This document shows positions 1-9,805 of a stretch of 64,000 nucleotides of DNA, one piece after another (position 1 is the stretch's first letter; every line of letters begins with the position of its first letter). The notes under the pieces were generated by a model. The model did not search any database. It saw nothing but the letters and a program-made list of their open reading frames with translations, and was not told the DNA's origin. The stretch spans positions 20,132 to 84,131 of the forward strand of contig MGMG01000017.1 of the NCBI GenBank assembly GCA_001796355.1. The letters are read 5' to 3'. The translations under genes and the position numbers were made by a program. The DNA comes from Chloroflexi bacterium GWB2_54_36 (lineage in GTDB: Bacteria; Chloroflexota; Anaerolineae; Anaerolineales; Anaerolineaceae).

Positions 1-186
1 CAATTGCCCTTGGCGTTCCAGATGCACCCAGGTCAACAGCAAGGGGATCTTAATGATGGAGGCGGAGGGAAACCGGTCGCAGTTACTTTCCAGCACGGCA
101 GGCTGCCCCGGGCGCTTAAAATAGAAAGCATATTGAAGGTTTTGCTGTTTTAGGGCAGTAATTATCGGGTCGATTTCCATCCGCAT
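1..186 (-). CDS. Serine hydrolase, class A beta-lactamase-like (partial, N-terminal 60-62 residues)
   Basis: Open reading frame running off the left edge of the window, so only the N-terminus is visible. The translation contains FPSASIIKIPLLL. Its S-I-I-K tetrad matches the SxxK active-site motif of class A beta-lactamases and related penicillin-binding serine hydrolases, and the hydrophobic stretch that follows is typical of the family. No signal peptide is visible, so an intracellular enzyme is possible. Two start codons are available, at 186 (MRMEID) and 180 (MEID). A TATAAT box on the minus strand at 192-187 ends six bases before the ATG at 180, which favours 180 and a leaderless mRNA. 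True beta-lactam resistance cannot be claimed, because the SDN and KTG motifs lie outside the window. Confidence 0.6.
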   Translation of the reverse strand, partial: MRMEIDPIITALKQQNLQYAFYFKRPGQPAVLESNCDRFPSASIIKIPLLLTWVHLERQGQL

Positions 187-192
187 ATTATA
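187..192 (-). promoter_or_regulatory. -10 box of the serine hydrolase gene
   Basis: Perfect TATAAT on the minus strand, followed six bases later by the ATG at 180. No convincing -35 box lies at standard spacing (TTGTCA sits 20 nt upstream). The position implies transcription starting at or next to the start codon. Confidence 0.4.
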
Positions 193-232
193 ATATTTGT
201 CCAGTATTTACCTGACAATCTCAACCCTTTGT

Positions 233-261
233 TTGACATCCCCAGGGTATTCAGGTAGAAT
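233..261 (+). promoter_or_regulatory. Sigma-70-type promoter of the peptide ABC operon
   Basis: TTGACA at 233-238 and TAGAAT at 256-261 with a 17-base spacer, close to the housekeeping consensus. It lies about 90 bases before the first ATPase gene and is the only strong promoter-like sequence upstream of the five-gene operon. Confidence 0.65.
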
Positions 262-351
262 AAACTTCAGGTTTAATCGCAAATAGGTAAAATTCGCGTT
301 ATCCCCCTCCCGCTGTAAAGCAGCCATCCGAACAACTCAGAGGTCAATTGC

Positions 352-1337
<986 letters not shown>

Positions 1338-1338
<1 letters not shown>

Positions 1339-2318
1339 TGGCAGCCAATGAGGTTTTGCTTAATGTTGTTGATCTGGTCAAGCACTTCCCGATCATGAAG
1401 GGTGTGCTGATCCAAAAGCAGGTCGGCGCCGTTCACGCCGTGGATGGCGTCAGCTTTGATATCGTAAAGGGCGAAACGCTTGGTCTGGTGGGGGAATCGG
1501 GTTGCGGAAAATCCACAACCGGCCGCGCGATTTTACAGTTGCACCGGCCGACCTCGGGCAGTGTTTTTTATGAAGGCAAGGATCTGGTCAAGCTGAAGGG
1601 CGAGACTTTGCGCAAGACGCGTCGCCGCATGCAGATGATTTTCCAGGACCCCTACGCCAGCCTGAATCCGCGCATGACGGTCGGCCAGATTATTACCGAG
1701 CCGATGCTGATTCACGACATGACTACGCAGAAGGACACCCAGGGACACGCAGAACGGCTGCTCAAGCTGGTCGGTCTCAATCCGGCGTACACCAGCCGTT
1801 ATCCGCACGAATTTTCCGGCGGGCAGCGGCAGCGTATCGGGATTGCCCGCGCCCTGGCGCTGGAGCCCGCATTGATCGTGTGCGACGAGCCCATTTCCGC
1901 GCTGGATGTATCCATTCAGGCCCAGGTGGTTAACCTGCTGGAAGATTTGCAGGCCAAATTAGGACTGACTTACTTATTCATTGCCCACGACCTGTCGATG
2001 GTGCGCCACATCAGCGACCGCGTCGCGGTGATGTACCTTGGCATTATCGTCGAATTAACCACGCGTGATGAGTTGTATAGCCATGCGTTGCACCCCTACA
2101 CGCAGGCGCTGCTCTCGGCCGTGCCTATCCCGGACCCGGCCATTGAGGCCAACCGCAAGCGCATCATCCTGACCGGTGATGTTCCTTCCCCGGTCAACCC
2201 GCCGTCCGGCTGCCGTTTCCGAACGCGCTGCCCGATCGCGGCTGAGATTTGCAAACAGAAGAAACCCGAATTCCGCGAGGTTACTCCGGGTCACTGGGTA
2301 GCCTGTCACATGGTTTAA
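1338..2318 (+). CDS. dppF: Dipeptide/oligopeptide ABC transporter ATP-binding protein (DppF/OppF type)
   Basis: Second ATPase of the importer, expected to form a heterodimer with the preceding DppD-like protein. It has Walker [11 protein letters not shown] (about 52-61), signature [15 protein letters not shown], Walker B IVCDEP, and a C-terminal oligopeptide domain with Cys-rich CRFRTRC...C...AC. It lacks the KR insertion differences that would separate Dpp from Opp with confidence. The start ATG overlaps the previous stop by one base, indicating translational coupling. Length of 326 residues is normal. Confidence 0.93.
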
Positions 2319-2455
2319 TCAGCGAATATTAGCGGTGTGGAATTCTTCGAGAGGAGGTGGTAACTGGGTAAGCAATTGAAGCTCTTATGTCAAAGAAACC
2401 AGACTGGTTTCGACCAATGTTTGTTTCCCATTTATCCTGTAAGGAGGAGAATCAC

Positions 2456-4246
2456 ATGCGATCCAAATTGTTTGTGTTCGTGTCGTTCCTGATCTTGGCC
2501 AGCTTCGTTCTCGCAGCATGCCAGCCTGCAGCGGTCACTCCCGAGAAAGTCGTGGAGACTGTTGTCGTCGAGAAAGAAGGCCAGACCGTCGTCGTGACTG
2601 CAACCCCGGCTGCGGAGCCTGCTGAAACGCCGACCCTGCGCGTCAACCTGGGCTCCTGGCCTGATATCATTGACCCGCAGAAGTCATCCTTCGTGAACGA
2701 AATTGCTCACCTGAAGATGATGTACGAAGGTTTGACCACCCTGGATGCTGAGCTCAACACCGTCCCCGGTGCCGCCGAGTCCTGGGAATATAATGCCGAT
2801 GCCACCGAACTGACCTTCACCCTGCGTGATGGCCTCAAATATTCGGACGGCTCCCTGCTGAACGCCAAGCGCTTCGAGTACTCGATTTTCCGCAACGTCG
2901 ATCCCGCCACCGCCGGTGAGTACGCTGCCATTACCGATGACATCGCCGGCGCGAAAGAATGGCGCTATGCCGAAGAACCCACCGAAGAACAGCTTGCCGA
3001 ACTCAAAGCTGGTTTGAAGGTCCAGGCTTTGGACATGGCCGGCAACGCCTGCACCGATTACGAACAGGCTGACTGCCGCGTTCTGAAGATCGGTCTTGCC
3101 CAGTCCGCTCCCTATTTCCACACTGTCATGTCCCTGTGGGTGACTTTCCCCGCTAAGGAAGAAAACATTGCTGAAGGCGGAGACATCTGGTGGACTTCCT
3201 CCAAGTTCCATGTTGGTAACGGCCCCTTCGTTGTCAAATCGCTGGAACCCTATGTGCGCGGTTACTTCGAGCCGAACCCCAATTATTGGGGCGGCGTAGC
3301 CACCTACAACCTTGAGTTCCGCTACATCACCGACTCGGCAGTTTCCTTCGAAGCCTACAAGAACGATGAGTTCGATATCGTTCCGCTGGCCGCTGAAGAC
3401 CTGGCCACTGTCCAGAACGATGCCACCCTGAATGCAGAAGCTAACATTTACCCCGGCTCCTGCACCTTCGCTGTCATGTTCCACCAACTCAAGGAACCCT
3501 TCACCAATCAGAAGGTGCGCGAAGCCTTTGCTATGGCGCTCGATCGCGAAACTTGGGTTGCCGATGTCCTCAAGGGCTTAGGCGCCCCCACCCTGACCTG
3601 GATCCCCAAGGGCTTCCCGGGCTATGACGCGGAAGAAAACCGCTGGGGCTTCGATCCTGCCGCCGCGCAGGCTGCCCTGGCCGAATCTGGTTACACCGTC
3701 AACAACGGCCAGTTGCTCGACCCGACTGGCGCTGTGGTCGAAATGGTTGACACCTTCTCCGACACTCCGCGCAACCGCGTCCGCCATGAGTGGCTGGTTG
3801 CCAAGTGGAAGGAAGTCCTGGGCGTGGATATCAGCCTCAACCCGGTTGAATCCACCACCTACACCGCTCTGACCAAAGACGTCAACACTGCCCCGCAGTT
3901 GTTCATCCTCGGTTGGTGCGCAGACTACCCCGATCCCCAGAACTGGCTCTCCGTATACTGGAAGACCGGCGCCTTTGGCGAGCGCATTGGCTACTCTAAT
4001 CCTGACCTGGATGCCAAGTTAGTCGAAGCTGACTCGACCGTTGATCCCGCAGCCCGTATGCCCCTGTATGCTGAAGCTCAGACGATGCTGACTGACGGCG
4101 CCCCGGTGGCCTTCATGTGGAACAACGTCAACTCCTACCTGGTGAAACCGTGGGTCAAGGGCATCGTCCAGACCCCGCAGGATGCTGGTTGGCCCGGCGA
4201 CGTAGCCCCGCTGTCCATCACCATCGATACCTCGATGCTCCCGTAA
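2456..4246 (+). CDS. Peptide-type ABC transporter substrate-binding lipoprotein (SBP family 5)
   Basis: Extracytoplasmic receptor of the peptide importer, about 596 residues. I chose ATG 2456 because AAGGAGGAGAATCAC immediately precedes it and it gives a clean lipoprotein signal: a basic start, a hydrophobic core and lipobox LAAC with Cys22. An in-frame ATG at 2387 has none of this. A Thr/Val/Glu-rich linker precedes the mature domain. Family-5 hallmarks include LTFTLRDGLKYSDG, and later VREAFAMALDRETW and DYPDPQNWLSVYW. Between this gene and the permease lie two stem-loops, a common arrangement when the binding protein is made in excess of the membrane subunits. Confidence 0.9.
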   Translation: MRSKLFVFVSFLILASFVLAACQPAAVTPEKVVETVVVEKEGQTVVVTATPAAEPAETPTLRVNLGSWPDIIDPQKSSFVNEIAHLKMMYEGLTTLDAELNTVPGAAESWEYNADATELTFTLRDGLKYSDGSLLNAKRFEYSIFRNVDPATAGEYAAITDDIAGAKEWRYAEEPTEEQLAELKAGLKVQALDMAGNACTDYEQADCRVLKIGLAQSAPYFHTVMSLWVTFPAKEENIAEGGDIWWTSSKFHVGNGPFVVKSLEPYVRGYFEPNPNYWGGVATYNLEFRYITDSAVSFEAYKNDEFDIVPLAAEDLATVQNDATLNAEANIYPGSCTFAVMFHQLKEPFTNQKVREAFAMALDRETWVADVLKGLGAPTLTWIPKGFPGYDAEENRWGFDPAAAQAALAESGYTVNNGQLLDPTGAVVEMVDTFSDTPRNRVRHEWLVAKWKEVLGVDISLNPVESTTYTALTKDVNTAPQLFILGWCADYPDPQNWLSVYWKTGAFGERIGYSNPDLDAKLVEADSTVDPAARMPLYAEAQTMLTDGAPVAFMWNNVNSYLVKPWVKGIVQTPQDAGWPGDVAPLSITIDTSMLP

Positions 4247-4283
4247 TCTTTACGGAAGGCATCGCTAAATCAAGTTGGTCAAT

Positions 4284-4342
4284 TGGCCGGTTCTGCCTGG
4301 CAACGGGTGGAACCGGCCAGAATCCCGCAGGAAAAGACCTGC
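4284..4342 (+). terminator. Two stem-loops between binding-protein and permease genes
   Basis: The first hairpin (4284-4319) has a perfect 10-bp stem, TGGCCGGTTC pairing with GAACCGGCCA. The second (4327-4342) pairs GCAGG with CCTGC. Neither has a long T run, so partial termination or mRNA 3-prime end protection is more likely than full termination. The permeases follow 30 bases later with no strong promoter of their own. Confidence 0.55.
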
Positions 4343-4372
4343 AGAAAATCTAGAAATTAGGAACCACGTTCT

Positions 4373-5368
4373 ATGGGTAAATTTCTGCTGCGCCGTATGT
4401 TATGGCTCATCCCGGTGATTCTGGTTGTCTCAACCATCACATTCGTCCTGATGCACGCGGCTCCGGGTGGCCCCTGGGACCGGGATTTAAGCGCGCGTCA
4501 GGTGGACCCGGCAACACAGAAGATGCTTAATACATATTACGGGCTGGATAAACCGCTCTGGCGGCAGTTTACAGCTTACCTGGTTGGCGACGTCGATAGT
4601 GAAGGAAAATTTGACTGCGGCCTGATTTGCGGTGACCTGGGTCCATCTTACCGCCAACGCGGTTTGACTATCCAGCAAATTTTGTTCATGCCGCCTGAAG
4701 AAAAGAGTGTTATTTACAGCCGCTTCGGTTATTCCATGCGGTTGGGCATTTATTCTTTGTTGTTTGCGATTATCATTGGCATTCCGGCAGGGGTAATTTC
4801 GGCCCTCAAGCAAAACACGATGGTTGACTATGTCAGCCTCTTTATCGTCACGATTGGCATCTCGGTGCCAAATTTTGTGATGGCGATCTTCTTGATCATT
4901 ATTTTCGCTTCCACGCTGCATATGGTCAGTATCGTTCCACGAAGTTGGGATGAGATAAGCGTGTGGGTCTTGCCAGCCGTGATTTTAGGGTTTGGTACCA
5001 TGGCGCGCACAGCCCGACTGACACGCGCCTCCATGCTGGAGACCATGCGTCAGGATTATATCCGCACGGCCCGGTCGAAAGGCCTGTCTGAACGTGTGGT
5101 TATCATCCGCCATATGATTAAAAACTCGCTAATTCCCGTCGTTACCATCCTTGGCCCGGCTCTGGCTGGTTTGGTAACCGGTTCATTTATTATCGAAACC
5201 ATGTTTGGTTTCCCAGGAATGGGACGTGCTTACGTTACCGCCATTGGCCAGCGTGACTACTCCATGATCATGGGCACCACATTGATCTATGCGGTTCTGG
5301 TAGCGCTTGCTAACGTCAGCGTTGATGTCGTCTATGTCTTCCTGGACCCACGGATTCGGCTGGATTAA
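4373..5368 (+). CDS. dppB: Peptide ABC transporter permease (DppB type)
   Basis: Integral membrane subunit of 331 residues. The N-terminal helix MLWLIPVILVVSTITFVLMH and the following PGGPWD match DppB-family starts. The EAA-type cytoplasmic loop TARSKGLSERVVIIRHMIKN is clear, and several hydrophobic helices follow, ending in DPRIRLD as is typical. It is third in function but fourth in gene order, after ATPases and binding protein. The start ATG at 4373 is preceded by AATTAGGAAC, a weak ribosome-binding site. The next permease begins 11 bases downstream. Confidence 0.92.
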   Translation: MGKFLLRRMLWLIPVILVVSTITFVLMHAAPGGPWDRDLSARQVDPATQKMLNTYYGLDKPLWRQFTAYLVGDVDSEGKFDCGLICGDLGPSYRQRGLTIQQILFMPPEEKSVIYSRFGYSMRLGIYSLLFAIIIGIPAGVISALKQNTMVDYVSLFIVTIGISVPNFVMAIFLIIIFASTLHMVSIVPRSWDEISVWVLPAVILGFGTMARTARLTRASMLETMRQDYIRTARSKGLSERVVIIRHMIKNSLIPVVTILGPALAGLVTGSFIIETMFGFPGMGRAYVTAIGQRDYSMIMGTTLIYAVLVALANVSVDVVYVFLDPRIRLD

Positions 5369-5379
5369 TAGGTATCCGA

Positions 5380-6387
5380 ATGACAATCCAAGTTTCACAC
5401 CCCTCGACCGGTCAGACACAGGCGCACATTGCCGATTTGACCAATATGTCTGTCAAACCGCGCAGTCTGTGGATGGACGCCTGGTCGCGATTGATAAAAA
5501 ATAGAGCCTCTGTTGTAGGAATGGTTGTGATTGTTGCTTTTACGCTGTTGGCCTTATTTGCCAGCGTCCTCGCTCCGCACAACCCGCTTCAAATCAATGA
5601 CGGAAAAGGTTTTTTGCCGCCCACCTGGATCGAAGTTGGTTCGAACGGCAAAGCCAGCGACCCCGCCTTTTTCTTTGGCACCGATACCCTCGGACGTGAC
5701 GTTCTCAGCCGTACGCTGTACGGCGCGCGCGTGTCCATGACGGTCGGATTTTTACCAACCTTCATCGTTATTATAATCGGAACGATTGTCGGATTGTTCG
5801 CCGGTTACCGCGGCGGTCGAATAGATAACCTACTGATGCGATTAACCGATGTGTTTTACGCCTTCCCGGACCTGCTGTTCTTTATTATCGTCATGGTTAC
5901 GTTGCGGCAGACATACATTGGTCAATTGCTGAATGGGTTATTCCTGTTGTTCAGCGCCCTGGCGGTGGTTGGCTGGGTCAGTTTTGCCAGAATTGTGCGC
6001 GGGCAAACCCTTTCTTTGAAAGAAAAAGAATTTATCGAAGCGGCGCGCTGCATGGGCGCCACCGACACGCGAATCATGTACCGCCATATTCTGCCAAATG
6101 CGCTCAGCCCGGTCATTATCTTAACGGCCATATCCATCCCGGGCTACATTATCACCGAAGCCATTTTGGGTTACCTGGGTCTGGGTTTGATCCCGTCCAC
6201 CAACCCGAATGATTTCTTCATCACCAGTTGGGGTGCGTCGATGTTGGAAGGTCAGACGGCGATTAATGCGCAGCCCTGGCTGCTGCTTGCGCCCGCCATT
6301 GCGGTGTCGCTGGTGGTGCTGGCGTTTACCTTCCTTGGTGACGGTCTGCGCGATGCGCTGGATCCTCGCCTGCAGGGCACGCAATAA
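5380..6387 (+). CDS. dppC: Peptide ABC transporter permease (DppC type)
   Basis: Second membrane subunit, 335 residues, partner of the DppB-like protein. After a roughly 40-residue polar N-terminus, RLIKNRASVVGMVVIVAF begins the first helix, as in the OppC_N domain. HPFGTDxxGRD-type sequence appears as FFGTDTLGRDVLSRTLYG, a DppC hallmark, and the EAA loop is AARCMGATDTRIMYRHILPN. It ends with DGLRDALDPRLQG. It closes the operon and is followed by a hairpin terminator. Confidence 0.93.
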   Translation: MTIQVSHPSTGQTQAHIADLTNMSVKPRSLWMDAWSRLIKNRASVVGMVVIVAFTLLALFASVLAPHNPLQINDGKGFLPPTWIEVGSNGKASDPAFFFGTDTLGRDVLSRTLYGARVSMTVGFLPTFIVIIIGTIVGLFAGYRGGRIDNLLMRLTDVFYAFPDLLFFIIVMVTLRQTYIGQLLNGLFLLFSALAVVGWVSFARIVRGQTLSLKEKEFIEAARCMGATDTRIMYRHILPNALSPVIILTAISIPGYIITEAILGYLGLGLIPSTNPNDFFITSWGASMLEGQTAINAQPWLLLAPAIAVSLVVLAFTFLGDGLRDALDPRLQGTQ

Positions 6388-6411
6388 CAGGTTCGAGACG
6401 AAAAAGGCACT

Positions 6412-6444
6412 AAAGAGCGGCAGAAATCCTGCTGCTCTTTTTTG
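6412..6444 (+). terminator. Rho-independent terminator of the peptide ABC operon
   Basis: AAGAGCGGCAG pairs with CTGCTGCTCTT (11 bp with one G-T pair) around a 6-base loop, followed by a run of six T residues. It sits 24 bases after the last permease stop. Confidence 0.8.
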
Positions 6445-6466
6445 TTGTATGAATATCTGTGTCGTG

Positions 6467-6606
6467 GGTGCGTTCCGTTGGCAGAGCGCTCTGTGAGCGG
6501 TACTGAACGCACCAATTTTCAGCCCGGTGCGTTCGACCCAGGCCGCGATGGTCAGGCCTGACTTACCTTGAGCAGTTTATTTTGTACCGGTCGAACTGCA
6601 CCCTAC
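6467..6606. repeat. Composite long-stem repeat left of the RAYT gene
   Basis: GGTGCGTTC near 6467 pairs with GAACGCACC at about 6504-6512. A second pair follows: GGTGCGTTCGACCC (about 6526-6539) with GGTCGAACTGCACC (about 6590-6602), and the element ends in CTAC. The terminal CTAC and GGTGC stem resemble the GTAG-headed hairpins next to the RAYT gene. Very similar composite elements recur at 44152-44568. Between the arms lies GCAGAGCGCTCTGTGAGCG, a motif also seen at 13868 and 14050. Confidence 0.55.
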
Positions 6607-6680
6607 GAAAAAAAACAGAAACTCCCGGTCATGACGCGTGCTCAGAGTTCGCACGGCAATTGCGCCAACTGTAGCCTGCT

Positions 6681-6702
6681 GTAGGGTGCGCTTCAGCGCA
6701 CC
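6681..6702 (+). repeat. REP-like GTAG hairpin, left flank of the RAYT gene
   Basis: GTAG followed by GGTGCGC, loop TTCA, GCGCACC: a perfect 7-bp stem. RAYT enzymes are known to recognise REP sequences made of a GTAG-type tetranucleotide 5-prime to a hairpin. An exact inverted copy lies at 7417-7438. Confidence 0.8.
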
Positions 6703-6809
6703 GTTCTGAATGGTGGTACTTCAGTACATCAACTATATAATTATCAGGTGTGTTTTTCCCCATACCTTGTGAGTAGCGCACCTTACCCCAATCGATTAAT
6801 CACCCTGAT

Positions 6810-7364
6810 ATGCCTAATTACCATCGTCATTTTCAACCGGGTGGGACATTTTTCTTCACATTGGTTACATATAATCGTTATCCAATATTTAATTCTCCAT
6901 CCGCTCGCGAATTGCTTGGGGAAACCTTCCGCGTCGCGATAGAGCGCTATCCTTTTACGATGGATGCTATTTGTTTGCTCCCAGATCACTTGCATTGTAT
7001 TTGGACGCTGCCGGAAAATGACGCGAATTACTCTTTACGCTGGAGCTTCATAAAATCGTTCTTTACCCATCGTTACAATGCCAATGTCATGATTCCAGCC
7101 GGCTTAAATGTATCCCGTGAAAAACGTAGGGAAGGGCGTGTCTGGCAACGGCGATTTTGGGAGCATGTCATCCGAGACGAACTGGATCTCGAAAGGCATT
7201 TTGATTACATCCATTACAACCCGGTGAAGCACGGTCTCGTTCAGCGCGTCGAGGATTGGGAATGGTCCAGTTTTCATCGTTATGTAAAGTTGGGATGGTA
7301 TCCCATGAAATGGAATGATGAAAATAATGGCAAAAACCCGAAAATTTTGGATTTATGGGATTGA
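6810..7364 (+). CDS. REP-associated tyrosine transposase (RAYT, Y1_Tnp family)
   Basis: Single-strand DNA transposase-like enzyme of 184 residues, the usual RAYT size. Visible hallmarks are the N-terminal FFFTLVTYNR, the metal-binding LLPDHLHCIWTLP (HLH in place of HUH), and YIHYNPVKHGLV, whose first tyrosine is the expected nucleophile. It stands alone between the peptide operon and a lipoprotein gene. Its main interest is the flanks: perfect GTAG-headed hairpins in inverted orientation at 6681-6702 and 7417-7438. RAYTs are usually domesticated and spread REP elements rather than themselves. No clear ribosome-binding site precedes ATG 6810. Confidence 0.9.
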   Translation: MPNYHRHFQPGGTFFFTLVTYNRYPIFNSPSARELLGETFRVAIERYPFTMDAICLLPDHLHCIWTLPENDANYSLRWSFIKSFFTHRYNANVMIPAGLNVSREKRREGRVWQRRFWEHVIRDELDLERHFDYIHYNPVKHGLVQRVEDWEWSSFHRYVKLGWYPMKWNDENNGKNPKILDLWD

Positions 7365-7416
7365 TGATTGAAAAAATAGGTTGATCGGTGCGCCAAAGAA
7401 TGCGTGGGCAGAAAAT

Positions 7417-7438
7417 GGTGCGCTGAAGCGCACCCTAC
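7417..7438 (-). repeat. REP-like GTAG hairpin, right flank of the RAYT gene
   Basis: Exact reverse complement of 6681-6702: GGTGCGC TGAA GCGCACC CTAC. With the left copy it forms a 22-bp inverted repeat around the RAYT gene, giving a unit of about 758 bp. Confidence 0.8.
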
Positions 7439-7554
7439 ATAGGACTGCAGTCCCCTGCGGCGTCGGCAGCAGTGGCGCCATCCGAAACATTTCTTGGTTA
7501 TAATGGAAACCATCCTGCCGCGGCAGAATTTATCGGGCTCCAAAGGAATTTTAC

Positions 7555-9495
7555 ATGCCTGACCGCTATCGAATCATCGCCATTCTTCTGTTAGCTGCTG
7601 TGCTTCTGGCTGCTTGCAGTGGAACGCCCTCCGCAACGCCAACTGAAGCGCCAACCGATCCTGTTACCCCACCCGCCCCCACAGCGACGCCGGAACCGCC
7701 CAGCGAATTAGCCGTCTGCCTTGGCAAAGAACCGCTCGGGCTGTACCTGTACGGCGGATCATCGCGGGCGCAGTGGAGCGTGCTGGAAGCCGTGTATGAC
7801 GGACCCATCGATCAGCGTGGTTATACCGACCAACCCGTGATTCTGGCCCAACTGCCTTCTGCCGAGAATGGCGACGACCGGATCACTGCAGTCCCCGTCC
7901 AGCGTGGGCAAATGGTGCTGGCGGCTGACGGGAATGTCGCGCCGCTGGATACCGGGCTTACCGTTCTACCCGCCGGCTGCACGGACGAAACCTGCGCAGT
8001 CGCCTGGGACGGCGCCACCGCCCTGGAGATGGATCAGCAGCAGTTGACCTTCCGCTTGCTGGACGGACTCAAATGGTCGGACGGCGCCCCGCTGACGGCT
8101 GCCGACTCGGTTTACTCGTTCCAGGTCGCCTCCGACCCGGCTACCCCGGTCAATCCGCTGGCGCTCGACCGCACCGAAAGCTACGCTGCCCTCGACGAAA
8201 CCACGGTCGTCTGGACTGGCGTGCCGGGTTACCGCACCAGTGAGCCTTCGGCTTACTTTTTCATTCCGCTGCCGCAGCATGCCTACGGCGCCTTGTCGGC
8301 GGCGGATATGCGGACCGACGAACTCTCGAACCGCACCCCGTTGGGCTGGGGACCGTACATCATCGAGTCCTGGACGGCCGGTGAATCGATCGAACTGACG
8401 CGCAACCCAAATTATTTTCGCGCCGGCGAAGGTCTGCCCCGCTTTGACCGTTTGACCTACCGCTTCATCGGCGATCATGCCGATAACAACCTGGCTGCCC
8501 TGGTGGAAGGTGGGTGCGACATTGTGGACGAGACCACGCTGCTGGAAGAGCAGTTACAATCCGTGCGCAATACCACCCTTAACGGGCGCATTCAGACTTT
8601 TATCAGCCTTGGCCCGGATTGGGAGCATCTTGACTTTGGCGTTCGTCCGGCAGCGTATGACGCCGGCTTGAATCCCTTTCTGGCAACCCGCCAGGATTTC
8701 TTCGGCGACCTGCGCGTCCGGCAGGCTGTCTCCGCGTGCATCGACCGGCCGGCGCTCGTCAGTGAGCTGCTCTACAACCAGTCCCAGGTTCCCGTGGGCT
8801 TCTTCCCACCGGATCACCCTTTATATGCCGCCGATCTCCCGCAAATCGCTTATGATCCCGCCTACGGCGCGCAGTTGCTGGATCAGGCAGGCTGGCTGGA
8901 TCACGACGGCGACCCAACCACGCCGCGGCAGGCCGCTGGCGTTGCCAATGTCCTGGATGGCGCCGAGTTTTCCGTCATTTACAGCACCACGCCTGAAAAA
9001 TTACGCGTTTCGACTGCAATCCGCATTGCCCAGATGCTCGGCGATTGCGGGATAAAAGTAACCGTGCAGCCGCTGGATGCCGGGACGTTGTATGCGCCCG
9101 GTCCGCAAGGCATTTTGTTCGGCCGCAACTTTGACCTGGCGCAGTTTGCCTGGCAGTCCGGCCGCGGTTCACCCTGCTTCCTGTACACCGGTGAGCAGAT
9201 TCCAGCCAACGATAACGGTTGGCTGGGCGTCAATATCACCGGTTGGAGCGACCCGACCTATGATGCGGCCTGCCAGGCAGCCTTGACGGCAGACCCGTCC
9301 GATGCGGCATCGGTATATGCTGCCAATCGGGCGGTACAGGAACAATTTGCGCAGCAATTGCCGGTCTTGCCGTTATATTACACCCTTCACCTGACCGCCG
9401 CCCGTCCTGAGATTTGCAACCTGCAGGTGGACAGCAGCGCCCGCAGCGAATTCTGGAACCTGGAAGACCTGGCGTCCGGCAACGACTGCCCGTAA
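7555..9495 (+). CDS. Stand-alone peptide-type substrate-binding lipoprotein (SBP family 5)
   Basis: Secreted lipoprotein of 646 residues. The signal ends in lipobox LAAC with Cys21, followed by a Pro/Thr-rich linker (residues 22-50) of the kind common in Chloroflexota surface proteins. The SBP_bac_5 hallmark LKWSDGAPLTAADSVYSF and later VRQAVSACIDRPALV are clear. It is not next to permease or ATPase genes, so it either feeds the importer encoded at 352-6387 or serves as an orphan receptor. TATAAT at 7498-7503 may be its -10 box. It is longer than the operon-linked homologue because of an extended loop after residue 100. Confidence 0.85.
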   Translation: MPDRYRIIAILLLAAVLLAACSGTPSATPTEAPTDPVTPPAPTATPEPPSELAVCLGKEPLGLYLYGGSSRAQWSVLEAVYDGPIDQRGYTDQPVILAQLPSAENGDDRITAVPVQRGQMVLAADGNVAPLDTGLTVLPAGCTDETCAVAWDGATALEMDQQQLTFRLLDGLKWSDGAPLTAADSVYSFQVASDPATPVNPLALDRTESYAALDETTVVWTGVPGYRTSEPSAYFFIPLPQHAYGALSAADMRTDELSNRTPLGWGPYIIESWTAGESIELTRNPNYFRAGEGLPRFDRLTYRFIGDHADNNLAALVEGGCDIVDETTLLEEQLQSVRNTTLNGRIQTFISLGPDWEHLDFGVRPAAYDAGLNPFLATRQDFFGDLRVRQAVSACIDRPALVSELLYNQSQVPVGFFPPDHPLYAADLPQIAYDPAYGAQLLDQAGWLDHDGDPTTPRQAAGVANVLDGAEFSVIYSTTPEKLRVSTAIRIAQMLGDCGIKVTVQPLDAGTLYAPGPQGILFGRNFDLAQFAWQSGRGSPCFLYTGEQIPANDNGWLGVNITGWSDPTYDAACQAALTADPSDAASVYAANRAVQEQFAQQLPVLPLYYTLHLTAARPEICNLQVDSSARSEFWNLEDLASGNDCP

Positions 9496-9805
9496 GCGTT
9501 TGATCAAAGTTTTTGGGGACGTGGGTTTTTAGAACCGCTCCCCCGAAAATTAGACCCAACTGGAAAGATCATAACGTGCTGGGGAGCGGGGCTAGCGGGT
9601 GAGGGGTAAAACCAAATTTGTTGCCTTGGCAATGGGTACCATCAGCTAAACAATTGTTTTCTGGCAAGCCAGCCCCTACCTGTAGGGGACGGGTTGCATC
9701 CCGTCCCGTAAAAATGGGTTGATCGATGTTATATTTTCTTTTCAGTTAATCCCCTGCTATAATAAATTAATCTCAAGAAACCTCATATTTAGAGGGAACA
9801 TATCC
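9496..9805. other. Intergenic region with one REP-like hairpin
   Basis: At 9682-9707 GTAG is followed by GGGACGGG, loop TTGCAT, CCCGTCCC: the GTAG-hairpin architecture with a different stem. TATAAT at 9758-9763 is the probable -10 box of the downstream response regulator. Nothing else is recognisable. Confidence 0.55.

Noticed and set aside
2684..3487. 267-codon minus-strand frame opposite the substrate-binding protein gene
   Set aside because: Fully antisense to a well-supported lipoprotein gene. No domain or ribosome-binding site.
6810..7364. IS200/IS605 insertion sequence
   Set aside because: The protein is of RAYT size and has the C-terminal NPVKHGLV-type motif. Flanks are GTAG hairpins, and there is no TnpB gene.
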